64,000 nt of DNA, from NCBI RefSeq assembly GCF_000263195.1, contig NC_018748.1:2294001-2358000 (forward strand), given 5' to 3'. Position 1 is the first letter of the stretch. Every line of letters begins with the position of its first letter. Under the pieces are notes generated by a model. It had not been told where the DNA came from. It saw only the letters and a program-made list of their open reading frames with translations, and did not search any database. Source of the stretch: Emticicia oligotrophica DSM 17448. GTDB taxonomy: Bacteria; Bacteroidota; Bacteroidia; Cytophagales; Spirosomataceae. Shown here one piece after another: positions 26,233 to 35,116 of the stretch. The translations under genes were made by a program, and so were the position numbers.

Positions 26233-27498
26233 TTACTTTTTATAAGCAATTCGGTAAATAGTTCCGCCTAAATCGTCGCTCACGTATAAGGCTCCATCGG
26301 GGCCTTGGGCCAATCCGCAAGGGCGATGCTGAATTGGGCCAGTAGGTTTCACGAGGTCAGTTCCAGCAAAACCATCAGCAAAAATTTCCCATTTACCCGA
26401 AGGTTTATTGCCCACAAATGGCACAAAAGCCACCAAATATCCTTTCTTTAATTCAGGAGATTGTCCGTGAAAAGCAATAAATGCTCCATTTCGGTATTTC
26501 GCAGGAAACATCGTGCCAGTATAAAAAAGTAAATCATTTGGCCCTAAGTGAGCAGGAAAAGCCACCGTTGGATTGATTGCTTTTTCGCCACCTGTTTTTT
26601 TGCCATCGCCACCGTACTCAGGAGCAACAATTTTCTTTTTCTGAAATTGGTCATAATAGATATATGGCCAGCCTGCATCATCTCCTTGGTGAAGTTCGTA
26701 AAGTGTTTCGGCTGGAAGCTCGGCACTTTGTTGTGGCGTATAATATTGCGGATAAAAATCATGGAATTGTCCACGACCATGTACGGTTGCAAAAAGCGTG
26801 TTTGTTTTGGAATTCCAAGCAGTTCCAACCGCATTTTTTAGTCCAGTTGCATAGCGAATGCCATCGGCATAAGTTTGATTCAATTTTTGAGCATTGAATT
26901 TCCAAATTCCACCCGCCGAATCTAAAATCGAACATGGCATAATACCTTTGCCCGAACCTTTTTCACGGCAAGGGTCATTATACGAACCCACCGTAACATA
27001 AATATTATTAGCATTATCCAGCACAAAGGGTTTGGCATTATCTCGGCCTTTATCTACCAATCCATCAACTATTTTTTCTGGATTTTCGGTGTCTATCACC
27101 TCTTCTTTTTCATTGAGCTTGTAGCGAAGCACGCCAGTATTCGAAGAGGCGTAAAGAAATCCATTTTTGATGGTGATACCGGTTCCTGGGTAATTTGAAA
27201 AATATTTTGTTTCATCAATGACACCATCTTTATTAGTATCTCTTAATAAACAAATGCCTTTTCCATCTTTAAGTTTAGATAATTTAGCGTAAACATCGCC
27301 ATTTTTTGAAACAGTAATGTGTCGAGTTGCTCCTAAATCAGAGCCTAGAACTGTAGCTGAAAAACCCGCAGGAAGTTTGATGCCTTCGGCGGGTACAGCC
27401 TTACTCGGTGGGTCGATATGATTACGAAAAGCAAAAAATGTGGTTGAGGTTGAAAAAATGGCCAAAGCATAGGCCGAACGAATCAATGTTTTTTTCAT
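26233..27498 (-). CDS. PQQ-dependent sugar (sorbosone-type) dehydrogenase
   Basis: A 421-residue six-bladed propeller protein with an N-terminal membrane or signal segment (about 8-25). LPAGFSATVLGSDLGATRHITVSKNGDVYA is the start of the propeller (shown split between its halves), and CGLAQGPDGALYVSDDLGGTIYRIAY is the classic end of the glucose/sorbosone dehydrogenase fold. It would oxidise sugars at the periplasmic face, passing electrons to a cytochrome. It is divergent from the DUF1549 cytochrome gene with a 275-bp AT-rich gap between, and both may belong to one sugar-oxidation system. The substrate is unknown. Confidence 0.88.
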   Translation of the reverse strand: MKKTLIRSAYALAIFSTSTTFFAFRNHIDPPSKAVPAEGIKLPAGFSATVLGSDLGATRHITVSKNGDVYAKLSKLKDGKGICLLRDTNKDGVIDETKYFSNYPGTGITIKNGFLYASSNTGVLRYKLNEKEEVIDTENPEKIVDGLVDKGRDNAKPFVLDNANNIYVTVGSYNDPCREKGSGKGIMPCSILDSAGGIWKFNAQKLNQTYADGIRYATGLKNAVGTAWNSKTNTLFATVHGRGQFHDFYPQYYTPQQSAELPAETLYELHQGDDAGWPYIYYDQFQKKKIVAPEYGGDGKKTGGEKAINPTVAFPAHLGPNDLLFYTGTMFPAKYRNGAFIAFHGQSPELKKGYLVAFVPFVGNKPSGKWEIFADGFAGTDLVKPTGPIQHRPCGLAQGPDGALYVSDDLGGTIYRIAYKK

Positions 27499-27772
27499 GA
27501 ATATTGAATTAGAAATAGATGGTTGGGTTTTTTGAATATTGCTTAGATTGTAAAAATAATATTTTTTAAAGTTTTTTTTATATAAATAACTTTTTTTTTA
27601 TTCTTTCTACTTATATTTACTAAAATTTTTTAAAAACTATTTTTTCCTATTTAGAGCTATTTTAAGAGCGAATGAAAAGTAAAGTTATTGGTAAATAGCT
27701 AATTAAATGAAAAAATATTTTATAAATTGATTTTGACAATCTATTCGTTATAAACCCCTATTTGTTTAACCG

Positions 27773-30100
27773 ATGAAAAGTATAGTTTTCAGAGCTAAAA
27801 CTTTTATTCTTTTGTTGCTTACAAGTGTAAGTTTGGCTACGATTGTATCCAATTGCACCAGTTCTTCGGCCGAGACAGGAGCCATACCCGATGAAGTTGA
27901 CTACAACTTCCATATCCGCCCAATTCTTTCAGATAGATGTTTCAAATGTCATGGTCCAGATGTAAATAAGCGAGAAGCAAATTTACGCCTTGATACACCC
28001 GAAGGTGCTTATGCCGCTCTGAAAGATAACCCAAAAGCACATGCCATTGTAGCTGGAAATTTAGAAGCCTCTGAAGTTTATCAACGACTTATCACTAAGG
28101 ATTCTACGCTTAGAATGCCTCCGCCTGAGTCGAATCTGAAACTTACTCAACACGAAATTGAATTAATTGCCAAATGGATAAAGCAAGGGGCGAAATACAA
28201 GCCTCACTGGGCTTTTATTGCTCCTCAAAAACCGAAACTTCCAGAAGCAGATAAAGATTGGGTGAAAAATGAAATCGACTATTTTACCTACGCGAAAATG
28301 GACGAAAAAGGTTTAGAACCTAATGAAGAGGCTGATAAAGAACGCTTATTGAAAAGAGTGAGTTTCGACCTTGTCGGATTGCCCCCAACGCTTGAAATGC
28401 AAGAAAGGTTCTTGAAGGATAATTCGCCAAATGCTTATGAAAAAATTGTTGATGAACTGCTCAAAGACAAGCATTATGGAGAAAAAATGGCTATTCCGTG
28501 GCTTGATGTGGCTCGTTATGCCGATTCACATGGGTACCAAGATGATGGCTTACGTACGATGTGGCCTTGGCGTGATTGGGTAATTCATGCGTTTAACTCA
28601 AATTATCCTTATAGCCAGTTTGTTACGTGGCAGTTAGCCGGAGATTTATTGCCCAACCCCAATAAAGAAATGTTGTTGGCGACAGGTTTTAATCGAAATC
28701 ATAAGATTACACAAGAAGGCGGAGTAATTGATGAAGAATATCGTGTAGAATATGTAACTGACCGTACCAATACTTTTGGAAAAGCATTTTTAGCCTTAAC
28801 TTTTGAGTGTGCTCATTGCCACGACCATAAATATGACCCAATTTCGCAAAAGGATTATTATCGAACTTTTGCGTTTTTTAACCAAGTTCCCGAAAAAGGT
28901 CTTTTTGGTACGATAGATGCCTCTTTTGCCGACCCACCAAATATGAAAATTTCAACCGAAGATGTGAAGTCGATTTTGAAGTTTATTAATAAAAAAGATA
29001 CAGCCAAAGTTGCAGTCATGGTGATGAAAGATTCATCGGTGGTTCGACCAACTTATGTGCTGAATCGTGGCAATTATGATGCTCATGGCGAAGTAGTAAG
29101 ATTTGGTGTTCCAAGTAGTATTATGCCTTTCGATACCAATAAACTTGAGAAGAATCGCTTAGGTTTAGCAAAATGGTTGTTAGATGCAAAGAATCCGCTG
29201 ACTGCTCGCGTGTTTGTCAACCGAATTTGGGCTCAGTTTTTTGGACGAGGAATTGTAAAAACTCTCGGTGATTTTGGTATGCAAAGCGAACTTCCATCTC
29301 ACCCGGAATTATTAGATTGGTTGGCAGTTGATTTCAGAACAAATGGCTGGAATATCAAACGTTTAGTGAAACAAATTGTTATGTCGGCCACGTATCGACA
29401 ATCTTCTACTCTAAATGATAAACACCTAAAAATTGACCCTGAAAATATTTATTTATCAAGGGCTTCACGTTTACGTATTCCTGCAGAAAACGTACGAGAC
29501 CACGTGTTGGCCAGCAGTGGTATATTAAACACTGAAATTGGTGGACCAAGTGTGAAGCCTTATCAACCAAAAGGTTTGTGGGAAGTAGCTACTTCGGGCC
29601 GTGGTACTTTGGCTCGATATGTACAAGACCACGAGTCAGACCTTTACCGTAGGGGAATGTATGTATTTATCAAACGTACGGTGCCGCCTCCTTCAATGCT
29701 TATTTTTGATGCTAGTAACCGCGACCAATGTGAGGTTCAGAGAAGCCGAACAAATACGCCATTGCAAGCTTTGGTAATGATGAACGACCCTCAAGTAATG
29801 GAAGGCTCAAGAGTAATGGCCGAAAACCTAATGAGCGAAAATATTCCTTTAGAAAAGAAACTCGAAAAGGCTTTTCGAAAAATTGTTTGTCGCCAACCGA
29901 AGGCTAAAGAACTGGCGATTTTAAGTAATTATTTTGAGTCGGAAAAGGAATTTTTTGGTAAAAATGCTGCAAAAGCTCAGAAAATTTTGAGCGTTGGTGA
30001 ATTTAAGAAGAAAGATATAAAAGATAAACAGGCTACTGCCGCCTTGATGCAGGCCATCCAGATGATTTTTAACATGGAAGAGGCCATTGTGAGAGGGTGA
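27773..30100 (+). CDS. PSCyt1/DUF1549/DUF1553 cytochrome-type protein
   Basis: A 775-residue exported protein. Heme motif CFKCH is at Cys56-Cys59-His60 in the N-terminal PSCyt1 domain, followed by DUF1549 (about 150-350). A second CxxCH (Cys346-Cys349-His350) lies in TFECAHCHDHKYDP, and DUF1553 (about 440-700) follows with NPLTARVFVNRIWAQFFGRG. Such proteins are typical of Planctomycetes, where they pair with DUF1501 proteins, as here. The length is on the short side for the family. The signal segment ends in SNC, which may act as a lipobox (N at -1 is atypical). The function of the family is unknown; electron transfer in polysaccharide or sugar oxidation is a guess. Confidence 0.9.
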   Translation: MKSIVFRAKTFILLLLTSVSLATIVSNCTSSSAETGAIPDEVDYNFHIRPILSDRCFKCHGPDVNKREANLRLDTPEGAYAALKDNPKAHAIVAGNLEASEVYQRLITKDSTLRMPPPESNLKLTQHEIELIAKWIKQGAKYKPHWAFIAPQKPKLPEADKDWVKNEIDYFTYAKMDEKGLEPNEEADKERLLKRVSFDLVGLPPTLEMQERFLKDNSPNAYEKIVDELLKDKHYGEKMAIPWLDVARYADSHGYQDDGLRTMWPWRDWVIHAFNSNYPYSQFVTWQLAGDLLPNPNKEMLLATGFNRNHKITQEGGVIDEEYRVEYVTDRTNTFGKAFLALTFECAHCHDHKYDPISQKDYYRTFAFFNQVPEKGLFGTIDASFADPPNMKISTEDVKSILKFINKKDTAKVAVMVMKDSSVVRPTYVLNRGNYDAHGEVVRFGVPSSIMPFDTNKLEKNRLGLAKWLLDAKNPLTARVFVNRIWAQFFGRGIVKTLGDFGMQSELPSHPELLDWLAVDFRTNGWNIKRLVKQIVMSATYRQSSTLNDKHLKIDPENIYLSRASRLRIPAENVRDHVLASSGILNTEIGGPSVKPYQPKGLWEVATSGRGTLARYVQDHESDLYRRGMYVFIKRTVPPPSMLIFDASNRDQCEVQRSRTNTPLQALVMMNDPQVMEGSRVMAENLMSENIPLEKKLEKAFRKIVCRQPKAKELAILSNYFESEKEFFGKNAAKAQKILSVGEFKKKDIKDKQATAALMQAIQMIFNMEEAIVRG

Positions 30101-30103
30101 AAG

Positions 30104-30265
30104 CACGTTTAACTCCTTTCGCGGTTTTCGTTTCTCTTTTCAAATCCGTAGATTTCATGTACGTTATTCGAGTTAATGTCCTTACGGACTTTCATTCAAC
30201 AGCTCTTAGATTAGATAGGAAAGTGAAATAATTTGAAAGAAAAAACTACGAAGTAGTTAAACACG
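30104..30265. repeat. Degenerate long inverted repeat between the DUF1553 and DUF1501 genes
   Basis: The stretch CACGTTTAACTCCTTTCG at 30104-30121, with GGTTTTCGTTTC after it, is imperfectly complementary to 30235-30265 (AACTACGAAGTAGTTAAACA). The 5'-CGTTTAACT word pairs with AGTTAAACACG. A small stem GTCC-TTAC-GGAC (30178-30189) lies near the centre. This is most likely an intergenic repeat rather than a gene; the 232-bp gap contains no open frame of interest. Confidence 0.45.
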
Positions 30266-30332
30266 AATAGAAGGAATAAGTAAAAAAACTGACTCTGAAA
30301 AGGTCAAATGTAAAATAAAACTAGCATTCATT

Positions 30333-31790
30333 ATGCAAAACGAATTCTTCAACCATAAGCTAAATGTTACTCGTAGGCATTTCTTGGGTAAAACTGCTGC
30401 AGGTATTGGTAGTTTAGCCTTGGGTTCATTATTGATGCCTAATTTGTTCAAAGGCTCGGGTGATGAGAGCCTCGACCAACTCCCTTTAGGACTTCCACAT
30501 TTTGCACCTAAAGCCAAACGTGTCATTTATTTATTTCAGAATGGAGCTCCCTCGCAGTTAGAATCTTTCGATTATAAACCCACACTTGCAAAAATGATGG
30601 GAGAAGATTTGCCTGCTTCTATCAGAAATGGGCAACGTTTAACAGGAATGACATCGAATCAGACTAAATTTCCGTTGATGGGTTCATTTTTCGATTTTAA
30701 ACAATACGGACAATCGGGTGCTTGGGTGAGTGATTTGTTTCCAAATATTGCTAAAATAGTTGATGATATTTGCATCGTTCGAACCATGAATACCGATGCC
30801 ATTAACCATGACCCTGCACTTACTTTTATGCAAACAGGGGCACAGGTGGGTAATCGTCCGAGCATGGGGGCGTGGCTTAGCTATGGTTTAGGAAGTGAAA
30901 ATAAAAATCTTCCTGCATTCTGTGTATTACTTTCACGTGGCCGTGGAAATGGACAGGGGGTTTACTCAAAACTATGGACAAACGGATTCTTAGATTCTAC
31001 ACACCAAGGGGTAGTTTTTAGTAGTGGAGAAGACCCAATTTTGTACCTCAACGACCCCGAAGGTACAGATAAAATGGCTCGCCGAAGAATGTTAGATAAA
31101 TTATCGGAGCTTAATCACTTAGGTTTTGAAGAGAATGGCGACCCTGAAGTACAGGCTAAAGTTCAACAATACGAAATGGCTTACAGAATGCAAACGGCTG
31201 TGCCTGAACTTACTGATTTATCAAAAGAACCTGACCATATTATTAAAATGTATGGCCCCGAATGTTTAGTACCCGGAACTTATGCAGCAAATGCTCTTTT
31301 AGCTCGAAAATTATCAGAATCGGGAGTGAGATTTGTTCAGCTTTATCACCAAGGGTGGGACCAACATGGAAATCTTCCCGGTGAAATGCCACTTCAAGCT
31401 CAAGATGTTGACCGTGCTTCTGCGGCACTAATTACCGACCTGAAGCAACGCGGACTTCTCGATGAAACTTTGGTGATTTGGGGTGGAGAATTTGGCCGTA
31501 CGAATTATTGTCAAGGTAATTTCACGAAAGATAATTATGGTCGAGACCACCATCCTCGTGCTTACAGTATTTGGATGGCAGGTGGCGGCGTAAAACCTGG
31601 CATTGTTTATGGCGAAACCGATGAATTTGGCTACAACATCGTGCGTGACCCTGTGCATATTCATGATTTTCATGCAACAGTTATGCACCTTATGGGGCTA
31701 AACCATGAACAACTTACCTATAAGCATCTGGGGCGTAGATATCGCTTAACTGATGTCGCTGGAAAAGTAATTCCAGGGCTCATGGTGTAG
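30333..31790 (+). CDS. DUF1501 protein with twin-arginine signal
   Basis: A 485-residue protein. The N-terminus has a Tat motif, TRRHFLGKTAAGIGSLALGS (about 13-32). The rest is DUF1501, related to the alkaline-phosphatase/sulfatase fold: IYLFQNGAPSQLESFDYKP, VRTMNTDAINHDPA, and LVIWGGEFGRT followed by GRDHHPRAYSIWMAGGGVK near the end, whose Asp and His could bind metals. DUF1501 genes almost always accompany DUF1549/DUF1553 genes, as here. Its reaction is unknown. It is exported folded to the periplasm. Confidence 0.92.
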   Translation: MQNEFFNHKLNVTRRHFLGKTAAGIGSLALGSLLMPNLFKGSGDESLDQLPLGLPHFAPKAKRVIYLFQNGAPSQLESFDYKPTLAKMMGEDLPASIRNGQRLTGMTSNQTKFPLMGSFFDFKQYGQSGAWVSDLFPNIAKIVDDICIVRTMNTDAINHDPALTFMQTGAQVGNRPSMGAWLSYGLGSENKNLPAFCVLLSRGRGNGQGVYSKLWTNGFLDSTHQGVVFSSGEDPILYLNDPEGTDKMARRRMLDKLSELNHLGFEENGDPEVQAKVQQYEMAYRMQTAVPELTDLSKEPDHIIKMYGPECLVPGTYAANALLARKLSESGVRFVQLYHQGWDQHGNLPGEMPLQAQDVDRASAALITDLKQRGLLDETLVIWGGEFGRTNYCQGNFTKDNYGRDHHPRAYSIWMAGGGVKPGIVYGETDEFGYNIVRDPVHIHDFHATVMHLMGLNHEQLTYKHLGRRYRLTDVAGKVIPGLMV

Positions 31791-31855
31791 TACAATTTTC
31801 CAAATTGTCTAGCAAAAAAGTAAAGAGTTTTTTATTATTCTGTAATTCCGATTAA

Positions 31856-33997
31856 ATGGACCGCTTTTATAAAATCTCATCATACCTATTATTAAGCTTA
31901 AATATACTCTTACTATTCCTTTTATTATTTGAAGAAAAAGTAAGCCTTCCTGTATGGATGAGTCCAATTGGGCGTATGCACCCACTTTTACTGCATTTAC
32001 CTATTGGATTTGTTGTTTTGATGGTGATTCTAACTTTCTTGAAAAACGAATTTGAAAGTAAAAGTTATGAGGTTTTTCAGAAACTATTGCTTACGCTAAC
32101 CGCAATTTCAGCAGCTGTTGTAGCTTTGATGGGCTTCTTTTTATCTAGAGAAGGGGGGTATGATGAAAGTCTCTTACAAATTCATAAATATACGGGTGTC
32201 TTGGTGAGTTTTGTTTCTTACTTAGCTATTGCATTTTATGATAAATTTACTTCAATAAACTACTCAAATTGGGTATTATTGGCAGTAATTGCTATTACGG
32301 GTCATTTTGGGGCGGGCATTACACATGGCGAAAACTACTTGTTCGAGTCGCTACAAAGCAAAGCAGAAGCAAAGAAATTTACGGAAGAAAACACAGTTTA
32401 TGAAGCAGCAATTTTCCCAATTTTAGAGGCGAAATGTGTAGCTTGCCATAACGACCAAAAAACGAAAGGTCAGCTAAATATGAGTAGTATCGAAAAAATT
32501 CTAAGAGGAGGAAAAAATGGCTCTATTTGGAAAATTGGAGATGCCTTAAATAGCCACATTATTCAGCGAGCCAATTTGCCTTTAGAGCATAAAGAGCACA
32601 TGCCTCCGAAAGGCAAACCGCAATTAAGTGCAGAAGAAATTGCCTTACTTATAGCTTGGATAAATGAAGGAGCAGATACCAAGAAAGTGATTAAAAATTA
32701 TGCTTCAAATTCTGAGACTAAGAAGCTTGTTGCAAAATTAATTTCTGCTAATTCTACTACACAAACAAGTAAGAACTATGATTTTTCTGCTGCTTCGGCA
32801 GCTAAAATAGAAGAAGTAAATACACCTTTTTGTTCGGTGTTTGCTTTAGCAAATGGCTCGCCTGCTTTACAAGCTGACTTTTTTGTGAGTAAAAAATTCG
32901 ACCGAAAAAGTTTAGAAAACCTTTCAAAAGTTCGTGAGCAGTTAGTCGTATTAAACCTTTCAAAAATGCCTTTGAAAGATGAAGATTTATCCTTGATAAA
33001 TTTCCCGAATCTTGAAAAACTTAACCTAAATCAGACCGATATTACTGGAAAAACCTTAGAACAACTTAAAAAGTGTCAGAATTTAGAGTCTTTGGCTTTG
33101 GCTGGTACAAAAGTATCTAAAGAGAGTCTTGAGAAAGTGCTTGATTTGCCTAAGTTAAAAGAAATCTTCATCTGGAATACACCAATCAATGAATCGACTA
33201 TTAATGAATTGGCTCGTCGATATTCAAAAGTGAGGTTTGATAAAGGTGGAGTGGATAATCCTAACGAAATTCTGAAACTCAATCCACCTATTTTGGTCAA
33301 CGAAGAGTTTATCATTAAAGCTAATACGCCAATTGTGCTTAAACATACTTTGCGTGATGTAAAAATCAGATATACGCTCGATGGCACAAATCCTGATTCA
33401 ACTACTAATTTGGTTTATAGTAAGCCAATCATGATTAGTAGCTACACAAAGCTCAAAGCTATCGCCACAAAAGATAATTGGTATTCGAGTAAAATGATTG
33501 AATATAGTTTTTATAAGGCAACTTATACGCCAGATAGTGTTTATTTGCTTACACCCACCAATCCAAAATATGCAGGAAAAGGGGCTAAAACTATTACAGA
33601 TTTCAAGAAAGGAGCTATTGATAATTTCCAAGAACCCGCTTGGTTGGGCTTTAGAGAGAATGAAATGGTGGCATTATTCGAATTCAAAACGCCAAAGCCA
33701 CTCAAAGATATGACCGTGAGCTATTTGCAAAAAATGGACTCCTACATCATGCCACCTGCATCAGTAGAAGTATGGGCGGGTAATAGTAAGAATGATTTGA
33801 AATTAGTAAAGAAAATACAACCTACCATGCCAACAAAAATGGAGTTAAATGCTAATATTGGACTAAATGTGGCTTTGGGTGGAGGTAATTATAAATTGGT
33901 AAAACTTATTGTAAAACCCATTGCGAAATTGCCAAGCTGGCACCCAGGTAAGGGAGATAAAGCATGGTTTTTTGTTGATGAAGTATTTTTCAATTGA
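31856..33997 (+). CDS. Multidomain membrane cytochrome: N-terminal helices, PSCyt1-type heme, LRR-like, chitobiase-C-type
   Basis: A 713-residue protein with an unusual domain order. Residues 1-155 hold about five membrane helices (MHPLLLHLPIGFVVLMVIL is typical of DUF2231-like proteins). A c-type heme site CVACH (Cys194-Cys197-His198) follows, with MPPKGKPQLSAEEIALLIAWI downstream. About 340-460 are leucine-rich-like repeats (NLSKMPLKDEDLSLINF, LEKLNLNQTDITGKTLEQL). About 480-560 resemble a chitobiase/hexosaminidase C-terminal domain (VKIRYTLDGTNPDSTT). The rest is a beta-sandwich. It sits 65 bp after DUF1501 and completes a three-gene unit. Confidence 0.85.
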   Translation: MDRFYKISSYLLLSLNILLLFLLLFEEKVSLPVWMSPIGRMHPLLLHLPIGFVVLMVILTFLKNEFESKSYEVFQKLLLTLTAISAAVVALMGFFLSREGGYDESLLQIHKYTGVLVSFVSYLAIAFYDKFTSINYSNWVLLAVIAITGHFGAGITHGENYLFESLQSKAEAKKFTEENTVYEAAIFPILEAKCVACHNDQKTKGQLNMSSIEKILRGGKNGSIWKIGDALNSHIIQRANLPLEHKEHMPPKGKPQLSAEEIALLIAWINEGADTKKVIKNYASNSETKKLVAKLISANSTTQTSKNYDFSAASAAKIEEVNTPFCSVFALANGSPALQADFFVSKKFDRKSLENLSKVREQLVVLNLSKMPLKDEDLSLINFPNLEKLNLNQTDITGKTLEQLKKCQNLESLALAGTKVSKESLEKVLDLPKLKEIFIWNTPINESTINELARRYSKVRFDKGGVDNPNEILKLNPPILVNEEFIIKANTPIVLKHTLRDVKIRYTLDGTNPDSTTNLVYSKPIMISSYTKLKAIATKDNWYSSKMIEYSFYKATYTPDSVYLLTPTNPKYAGKGAKTITDFKKGAIDNFQEPAWLGFRENEMVALFEFKTPKPLKDMTVSYLQKMDSYIMPPASVEVWAGNSKNDLKLVKKIQPTMPTKMELNANIGLNVALGGGNYKLVKLIVKPIAKLPSWHPGKGDKAWFFVDEVFFN

Positions 33998-34015
33998 TTT
34001 TCTAACGTAAATTGC

Positions 34016-34049
34016 AGCTTCTTGGTGTTTCGCCAAGAAGCTTTTTTTA
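34016..34049 (+). terminator. Rho-independent terminator of the cytochrome unit
   Basis: Arms AGCTTCTTGG (34016-34025) and CCAAGAAGCT (34033-34042) are perfect and are followed by a T-run. Confidence 0.9.
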
Positions 34050-34068
34050 TAATTAATTATCCCGCTTT

Positions 34069-34545
34069 ATGTGTCATTGTGGTGAAAATAGACCTTTTTC
34101 GGAGTGTTGTGAGCCTATTATTAACGGTCAGAAAAAAGCCGAAACGGCCGAACAACTCATGCGTTCGAGGTACTCAGCTTATGTCGTAGTGAATACCAAA
34201 TATTTGATTGAAACAACATATCCAAGTCAGCAGAAGAATTTTGATGAGGCTGATATTAGAGCTTGGGCGGTAGCTAATCAATGGCAAAAGTTAGAAGTAA
34301 TTGCGAGTCAAAAAGGAAAGCCAAGCGATGAACTCGGTGAGGTTGAATTCAAAGCATCATATTTAGATGAAGTGGGTACTTTGAGAACGCATCACGAAAA
34401 ATCAACATTTGTACAAGAAAATGGTCGCTGGTATTATCTAAGTGGAGTCATTGGTGGAACTAAACCTCTCTTAAGCACCCAAAATCGAAATGATTTGTGT
34501 GCTTGTGGTAGTGGTAAGAAATACAAGAAATGTTGTGGAAAATAG
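34069..34545 (+). CDS. ychJ: YchJ-family protein with two SEC-C motifs
   Basis: A 158-residue protein of the UPF0225/YchJ family. It opens with a SEC-C-like zinc motif (MCHCGENRPFSECCEPI) and closes with another (CACGSGKKYKKCCGK). The middle is an NTF2-like YchJ domain with AETAEQLMRSRYSAYVV at its start. SEC-C motifs bind zinc and can contact SecB or ribosomal partners; the exact job of YchJ is unknown. It is monocistronic. Confidence 0.92.
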   Translation: MCHCGENRPFSECCEPIINGQKKAETAEQLMRSRYSAYVVVNTKYLIETTYPSQQKNFDEADIRAWAVANQWQKLEVIASQKGKPSDELGEVEFKASYLDEVGTLRTHHEKSTFVQENGRWYYLSGVIGGTKPLLSTQNRNDLCACGSGKKYKKCCGK

Positions 34546-34653
34546 CCTAGAACTCAATAAAATATAAGTATAAATACTTATGAGATTAGAATTTGCTTAG
34601 ACCCCTAAATTCTAATCTCAAAAAGGCAGTTTTGTATTTTTTAAGTACTATTT

Positions 34654-34680
34654 TGCTCTTCAATTTGAAGAGCATTTTTT
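34654..34680 (+). terminator. Rho-independent terminator
   Basis: Arms TGCTCTTCAA (34654-34663) and TTGAAGAGCA (34665-34674), then TTTTTT. It follows the ychJ-like gene and precedes the 130-aa gene. Confidence 0.85.
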
Positions 34681-34690
34681 ATTTGAACTT

Positions 34691-35083
34691 ATGAAAACTC
34701 CATTTTTTATTTCATTATTTTTGATTGCATTTGAAGGTTTTTCACAGAAAATAACTTCCATCACACTTCTTGAATCGACACGTGGCTTCAGAAGAGAAAT
34801 TATAGTTACAGAAAAAGAGTATATTTTAGATGAAAATTCAATTATCTTTAAGAAAAAACTCATACCCACAGAATGGAATGAAATGATGAAAGTGTGTGAG
34901 AAACTTAAATTTGAAGAATTGAAAGATTTTAAGTCTCTATCCAATAAAAGGGCAAAAGATGCTGCTTTGCAGACGAGTATTACTATACATGTAGGGCGGA
35001 GAAAATTCAAATCTTCTACTTTCGACCATGACAATCCGCCTAGAGAATTGATGGCGTTGCTAAATGAGCTGCGGAAACTTTAA
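34691..35083 (+). CDS. Secreted protein of unknown function
   Basis: A 130-residue protein with a signal peptide (about 1-19, ending EGFSQ). I do not recognise the mature domain: strands around ITSITLLESTRGF and EYILDENSI, then a helical half with WNEMMKVCEKLKFEELKDF, and a PPRELMALLNELRKL end. It resembles small periplasmic proteins of the beta-lactamase-inhibitor-like kind only in general shape. It begins 10 bp after a terminator and 34 bp before the peptidase gene. No catalytic residue can be named. Confidence 0.6.
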   Translation: MKTPFFISLFLIAFEGFSQKITSITLLESTRGFRREIIVTEKEYILDENSIIFKKKLIPTEWNEMMKVCEKLKFEELKDFKSLSNKRAKDAALQTSITIHVGRRKFKSSTFDHDNPPRELMALLNELRKL

Positions 35084-35116
35084 TGATTCTTTCAACCACG
35101 ATATTCGCTTAAAACT

